Assembly: GCA_026392535.1 (NCBI GenBank)
Contig: JAPLBX010000015.1
Location: forward strand, 7,760 to 33,033
Direction: 5' to 3'
Length of the DNA: 25,274 nucleotides
From: Actinomycetota bacterium
GTDB taxonomy: Bacteria; Actinomycetota; Actinomycetes; S36-B12; UBA5976
Under the pieces are notes generated by a model that was not told the origin of the DNA, did no database searches, and was given only the letters and a program-made list of their open reading frames with translations. This document shows positions 22,168-25,274 of this stretch, piece after piece. The stretch's first letter is position 1, and the number at the start of each line of letters is the position of its first letter. A program made the translations under genes and the position numbers.

Positions 22168-24630
22168 TTAGATGACTGTGAAAAGTGCGTCCCAGTCTTC
22201 GATCTTCAAGGTGTATAGACCGCCACCTTCGAAGATTGTGCTCTTCAAAAGCAAGTCATCACCTGTAGATGACACTGATGCTTTCGCGTTAGCAGTTAAC
22301 CCGGAGTTACCAACATTCAAGTCACCGTTCAAAGTCACAGTGCTCTTGACTGTAACTGTGAATGTTCTGGCACCTACGTTAACTGCAGTAACAGAGTATG
22401 TGCCGTTAACTTCAGCTGTACCACCGTAAATAGTCACGATGTCGTTGGCTGCTAGTTCACCAATATCAGAAACTGTCACAGTAATAGATGTTGCTGCAGC
22501 AGAAGCTCGGTTGATGTTAGTGATTGAGTAGTCAGTTGTTGGTACAAGGTCAGGACGTAGAACTGCTACAGCACGAGCCTTTAATGGATCTGAGCCGAAG
22601 GAGTTTCCACCACCATCTTTTGAAACCGGGTGAACTTGCGCATTGAACATGAAGTAGCTTGCATCGTCACCAAGGTTGAAGTACTTAGTTGCATCAAAGA
22701 TGCCGCTTGATTCTTCATCGTTGGTTAGGTAGCTATCTACACTGCTTGGTGCGAAGTAAGTTGGATCGAATTGAGCAACACTTACCAATGCTTTATCTGA
22801 CAAGCGCAATGCAAGTAGACGAGCGATATGGTTGTTTGCACCTGGATCTTCTTGCAACATGATGTACTGGCCATCAGCGCTGAAAGACATGTTGTCAGGC
22901 TTGTTCAATTTGATTGCTGCATCGTTTGCTGGAGATTCAGTACCATCAAGAATCAATTCAAGATTTGCACCAAGTTCTGGATGTGCAACATCTACGAATG
23001 TCATCTTCCATAGTCCACCGCCGTCACGACCTGCAACATCGCCAACACCTGGGAAACCTGAGCCAGAAGTTACTGAGTCTGATTGAGTGGTAACGAAGAA
23101 CAATTCATTGGCATTTGCTGGGTTGAAAGACAAGTCTTCAACGCGAGCAAAGATTGTGCCACGAAGTTGTGCAAGTGCCTGTTGAGCATCTCCAGCCATA
23201 TCGGTTGGAAGTTTCTTGAATTCAACATCCAAGATTTTGTGCGCAGTTCCGCCTGTTGACGAGAATGCAGCTCCATCTTGCTTAACTGTGAACACAGTTG
23301 TTGAACCGGTTGGAACACCTGTTACTAGGTAACGACCAGATAGACCAGCTACACCTTCGAAGGAGACAGTGTCACCTTCGATAAGGCCATGGGCAGCACT
23401 GGTTGTTACAACCACGCGAGGAGTTGGCAATGCAACTGAACCAGCTGTGAAGGCTGTTTCAGCTAGATTGTCTAGATCAACACCGAATGTGAATGCGGTT
23501 GTAGATCCAACTGCTGAAACAGTTGCGGTTCCATTGATTCCTGACAAGTCAACTGTTACAGGAGTTGCATCTGTTACTGATGCAAAACCGCTTAGTGTGA
23601 CCTTGTCACCAATTTTCACGTTGTGAACTGCGGCAGTTGTGATGGTCAATTGACCTTCAACAATTTTTACCTTAGTGGTAGTTACAGCGTTTCCACCGTT
23701 GATGGCAGAAACGATTGTCTTATCTGCCATTGCGGTACGAACCTTGTAATCATCTGCAACTGTTGCTCCTGAATTTAGAACGCGAGTTACGTAACGAAGG
23801 CCATTTGTTAGACCAGCGCGCTTGAACCAGCTACCAGTCTTTGTCTTTGTGCCTTTGTAAACAAACAATTGGCTTGAAGTTGATTCGCCATCTTCGCCAA
23901 GAACTGCGACTGTGCTCTTCTTAGTAACATCAACATCAGCAATGCCGATGTTTTCAACTGCGCCAAGACCAAGAGCTGGAAGTTGCACAAGTTGCTTGGT
24001 AGTGATGTTTAGACCGAAAGCGCGTGATTCGTCAGCACCTTCTTCGCCAGTTAGGAAGATTGGATCTTTGGTGCCGAATTTAGCTTTTTTGTGCTTGTAG
24101 AAGAATCCACCAGCATCGATCAAAGTAGCTGAACAGAAACGGTTCAAAGCTTTTGTATGGTTTGGAGTGCTGAATGAGTCAACGTTTGGAGCATCTAGTG
24201 GCGCTTCTGGGTTCTTGCCATATTTGCCAGTTGTGTAGTCATACCAAACCGCAGTCTTGATTGCGTTAGAAATCTTGACAATTTCGCCGGTTGAAGGATT
24301 GAACTTGATTGCGGTTACGTTCGAACCGAATCCACCATAAGTACGTTCAACCATTGAAATGAATGAGTCAGATGCTGACAATTCCTGGTTAACGAAAATT
24401 GTGACAGTGCCGTCGCTATTGCGAACTGCACCCATTCCGTCTGGGACACCTTCCCAAGTAAGACCATTCTGGTCACCTGATGCCAAAACTTGCTCAATGG
24501 TTGCAGAAGCATTGGATGATTCCATGTAGGTCAAAGCATCGTCAGCCATAGATGGGTTGACGGTTAGTGCACTAATTACTGCAGCAACTACTGCAATCTT
24601 TCCAAGTGCAGAACGCTTACGAAGCGCCAT
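22168..24630 (-). CDS. phoX: Secreted PhoX-like (DUF839) phosphatase with inserted beta modules
   Basis: Likely extracellular phosphatase that frees phosphate for the adjacent Pst importer. 820 residues. Sec-type signal peptide (residues 1-29, ending NPSMA); the n-region is RKRS, without the twin-arginine motif usual in PhoX. PhoX/DUF839-like pieces: VPDGMGAVRNSDGTVTIFVNQEL (64-84), VEDLSFNP (497-504), GGGLWKMTF, PDNMSFSADGQYIMLQ (578-593) and YFMFNAQVHP (659-668). The only cysteine I see, Cys166 in RFCSATL, followed by TGEE (194-197), may match the iron-binding Cys and acidic residue of PhoX (inference). Three beta-rich modules interrupt the fold at about 318-400, 402-462 and 703-785. A PHO box lies 55 bp upstream and a terminator downstream. 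Phytase-like or esterase-like beta-propeller activity is an alternative. Confidence 0.78.
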   Translation of the reverse strand: MALRKRSALGKIAVVAAVISALTVNPSMADDALTYMESSNASATIEQVLASGDQNGLTWEGVPDGMGAVRNSDGTVTIFVNQELSASDSFISMVERTYGGFGSNVTAIKFNPSTGEIVKISNAIKTAVWYDYTTGKYGKNPEAPLDAPNVDSFSTPNHTKALNRFCSATLIDAGGFFYKHKKAKFGTKDPIFLTGEEGADESRAFGLNITTKQLVQLPALGLGAVENIGIADVDVTKKSTVAVLGEDGESTSSQLFVYKGTKTKTGSWFKRAGLTNGLRYVTRVLNSGATVADDYKVRTAMADKTIVSAINGGNAVTTTKVKIVEGQLTITTAAVHNVKIGDKVTLSGFASVTDATPVTVDLSGINGTATVSAVGSTTAFTFGVDLDNLAETAFTAGSVALPTPRVVVTTSAAHGLIEGDTVSFEGVAGLSGRYLVTGVPTGSTTVFTVKQDGAAFSSTGGTAHKILDVEFKKLPTDMAGDAQQALAQLRGTIFARVEDLSFNPANANELFFVTTQSDSVTSGSGFPGVGDVAGRDGGGLWKMTFVDVAHPELGANLELILDGTESPANDAAIKLNKPDNMSFSADGQYIMLQEDPGANNHIARLLALRLSDKALVSVAQFDPTYFAPSSVDSYLTNDEESSGIFDATKYFNLGDDASYFMFNAQVHPVSKDGGGNSFGSDPLKARAVAVLRPDLVPTTDYSITNINRASAAATSITVTVSDIGELAANDIVTIYGGTAEVNGTYSVTAVNVGARTFTVTVKSTVTLNGDLNVGNSGLTANAKASVSSTGDDLLLKSTIFEGGGLYTLKIEDWDALFTVI
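22276..22524 (-). repeat. Third beta module in the phoX-like protein (residues about 703-785)
   Basis: Diverged protein-level repeat: ITVTVSDIGELAANDIVTI, then NGTYSVTAVNVGARTFTV. It shares the order of strands and the NG/SG-xY-x-V-T-x-V pattern with the two modules at 23245-23679. Confidence 0.55.
23245..23679 (-). repeat. Two tandem beta modules in the phoX-like protein (residues about 318-462)
   Basis: Module one has LTITTAAVHNVKIGDKVTLSG and INGTATVSAVGSTTAFTFGVD. Module two has VVVTTSAAHGLIEGDTVSFEG and LSGRYLVTGVPTGSTTVFTV. The shared pattern T-TxAxHxxxxGDxVxxxG ... G-x-Y/A-x-V-xxV-x-x-G-S-T-T-x-F-T shows tandem duplication with divergence. Confidence 0.65.
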
Positions 24631-24634
24631 AATA

Positions 24635-24647
24635 GAGAGGTCCTCTC
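24635..24647 (-). promoter_or_regulatory. Ribosome site of the phoX-like gene inside an inverted repeat
   Basis: The minus strand GAGAGGACCTCTC is a 6-bp inverted repeat about one base that contains the AGAGGA ribosome site, about ten bases before the ATG at 24630. As RNA it could form only a four-pair stem with a five-base loop. Confidence 0.5.
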
Positions 24648-24684
24648 GCTAAACCCATTGTTGGGATGAGCGGAGGATGACAGG

Positions 24685-24706
24685 ACATGGTTAACGACAG
24701 GCAAAC
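24685..24706 (-). promoter_or_regulatory. Candidate PHO box for the phoX-like gene
   Basis: On the minus strand GTTTGCCTGTC (24696-24706) is followed directly by GTTAACCATGT (24685-24695), an 11-bp direct repeat of the GTTxxCC type, 55-76 bp before the start codon. Its second unit matches the second unit of the pstC site at its first seven bases. Confidence 0.7.
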
Positions 24707-24753
24707 TTAATTTGATTTCCAGGTGCCAAGTTAGACAATAGTTAAAGCGATTT

Positions 24754-24793
24754 GGTAAACAAAAAGCGCTGACCACAAATGTGGCCAGCGCTT
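24754..24793 (-). terminator. Rho-independent terminator of fba
   Basis: Minus strand: 13-bp stem (AAGCGCTG-CCAC type arms with one G-U pair, 24764-24776 and 24781-24793), four-base loop, then TTTGTTTACC after the arm's own Ts. It starts 11 bp after the aldolase stop. The G-U pair sits as A-C on the plus strand, confirming direction. Confidence 0.92.
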
Positions 24794-24804
24794 AAAGGTT
24801 TTAA

Positions 24805-25274
24805 TTATTTGATTTTGGTTCCTGTGGACCTGAGGTCCTCACAGGCCTGCGTCACTCGGGCAGCCATACCGGCCTCAGCCAGTTTGCCGTAGGCGCGTGG
24901 GTCGTAAGCCTTCTTGTTACCAAGTTCGCCATCAATCTTCAAGACACCGTCGTAATTCTTGAACATGTGTTCAACGATTGGCCGGGTAAATGCATATTGG
25001 GTATCAGTGTCGATGTTCATCTTCACAGTTCCGTAATCAAGGGCTTCACGGATTTCAGATAGAAGAGAACCAGATCCACCGTGGAATACAAGGTCGAATG
25101 GCTTGTCTTTGCCATACTTTTCGCCAACAGTCTTTTGCAATGTGTTGAGGATTGAAGGGGTAAGCACAACGTTTCCTGGCTTGTAAACACCGTGGACGTT
25201 TCCGAAAGTTGCTGCAACCATGTAACGGCCTCGTTCACCAAGTCCAAGCTTTTCTGCAGTGGCTAATGCATCTT
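24805..25274 (-). CDS. fba: Class II fructose-bisphosphate aldolase, C-terminal part (5' end outside window)
   Basis: Reversible cleavage of fructose 1,6-bisphosphate in glycolysis and gluconeogenesis; zinc-dependent class II type. The frame is open to the right edge, giving about 155 C-terminal residues of a protein normally near 340. It reads LGLGERGRYMVAATFGNVHGVYKPG (in adjacent segments), with the zinc-binding His of NVHGVY, DLVFHGGSGS (second zinc His and phosphate loop), and YGTVKMNIDTDTQYAFTRPI (substrate phosphate loop). These fit the long FbaA form. The true start is beyond 25274; the Met at 25221 is internal. It ends at its own terminator and is a separate unit from the phosphate genes. 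Confidence 0.95.
   Translation of the reverse strand, partial: DALATAEKLGLGERGRYMVAATFGNVHGVYKPGNVVLTPSILNTLQKTVGEKYGKDKPFDLVFHGGSGSLLSEIREALDYGTVKMNIDTDTQYAFTRPIVEHMFKNYDGVLKIDGELGNKKAYDPRAYGKLAEAGMAARVTQACEDLRSTGTKIK

Noticed and set aside
22276..23679. The beta modules as a phage or mobile insertion
   Set aside because: No flanking direct or inverted repeats or composition shift are visible, and the reading frame is continuous, so domain insertion within the gene is the simpler reading.
24707..24760. Further PHO-like repeats (GTTTACC, CTTTAAC, GTCTAAC) upstream of the phoX-like gene
   Set aside because: The spacings (13, 11, 8) do not keep the 11-bp phase, and the matches are weak, so only the pair at 24685-24706 is called.

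Overview
The window looks like a chromosomal segment from an actinobacterium with a small, tightly packed genome and moderate GC content (roughly mid-40s percent by eye). The evidence is a BldC-type MerR regulator, a DUF3073 protein, an SCP_3-type sterol-carrier-like protein inside the purine cluster, a DUF2520 protein in front of panC, and actinobacterial-style PHO boxes (11-bp direct repeats of GTTxACC). Short gaps, many ATGA/GTGA/TAATG overlaps, frequent GTG/TTG starts and low GC suggest a streamlined freshwater lineage such as Nanopelagicales/acI. That placement is inference. Every gene is on the minus strand except one 71-codon gene. No tRNA, rRNA, CRISPR array, insertion sequence or phage gene was seen, and no stretch over 300 bases lacks a gene.

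Layout, left to right (reverse of transcription). (1) 1-4275: a cofactor operon headed by bldC, then a DUF2520 Rossmann protein, panC, nadB and nadC (nadC runs off the left edge). It joins pantothenate/CoA and NAD synthesis. (2) 4276-4696: a divergent intergenic region and the plus-strand DUF3073 gene, whose stop overlaps the purM stop tail to tail. (3) 4693-17796: a large purine block read purA, GNAT acetyltransferase, class III aminotransferase, purD, purB, purC, a 91-bp gap with two dyads, then purS, purQ, purL, an SCP-like gene, purF and purM. Together these cover most of the route from PRPP to IMP plus both steps from IMP to AMP; purN, purE/K and purH are not here. purQ appears broken by a deletion and frame change that separates its catalytic Cys from its His/Glu. 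(4) 17868-24706: a phosphate-acquisition block read phoX-like phosphatase, pstC, pstA, pstB, pstS. Each of the three transcription starts (phoX, pstC, pstS) has a candidate PHO box and each unit ends at a strong hairpin. (5) 24754-25274: the 3' part of a class II fructose-bisphosphate aldolase gene and its terminator.

The most notable points are the disrupted purQ in an otherwise intact purine operon, the three matching PHO boxes, a phoX-like enzyme interrupted by three copies of a beta-rich module, the pst order with pstS last and separately controlled, a PstS without a lipobox, and a BldC homologue with an added cysteine-rich tail at the head of a cofactor operon. I see no clear case for an entirely undescribed multi-gene system.
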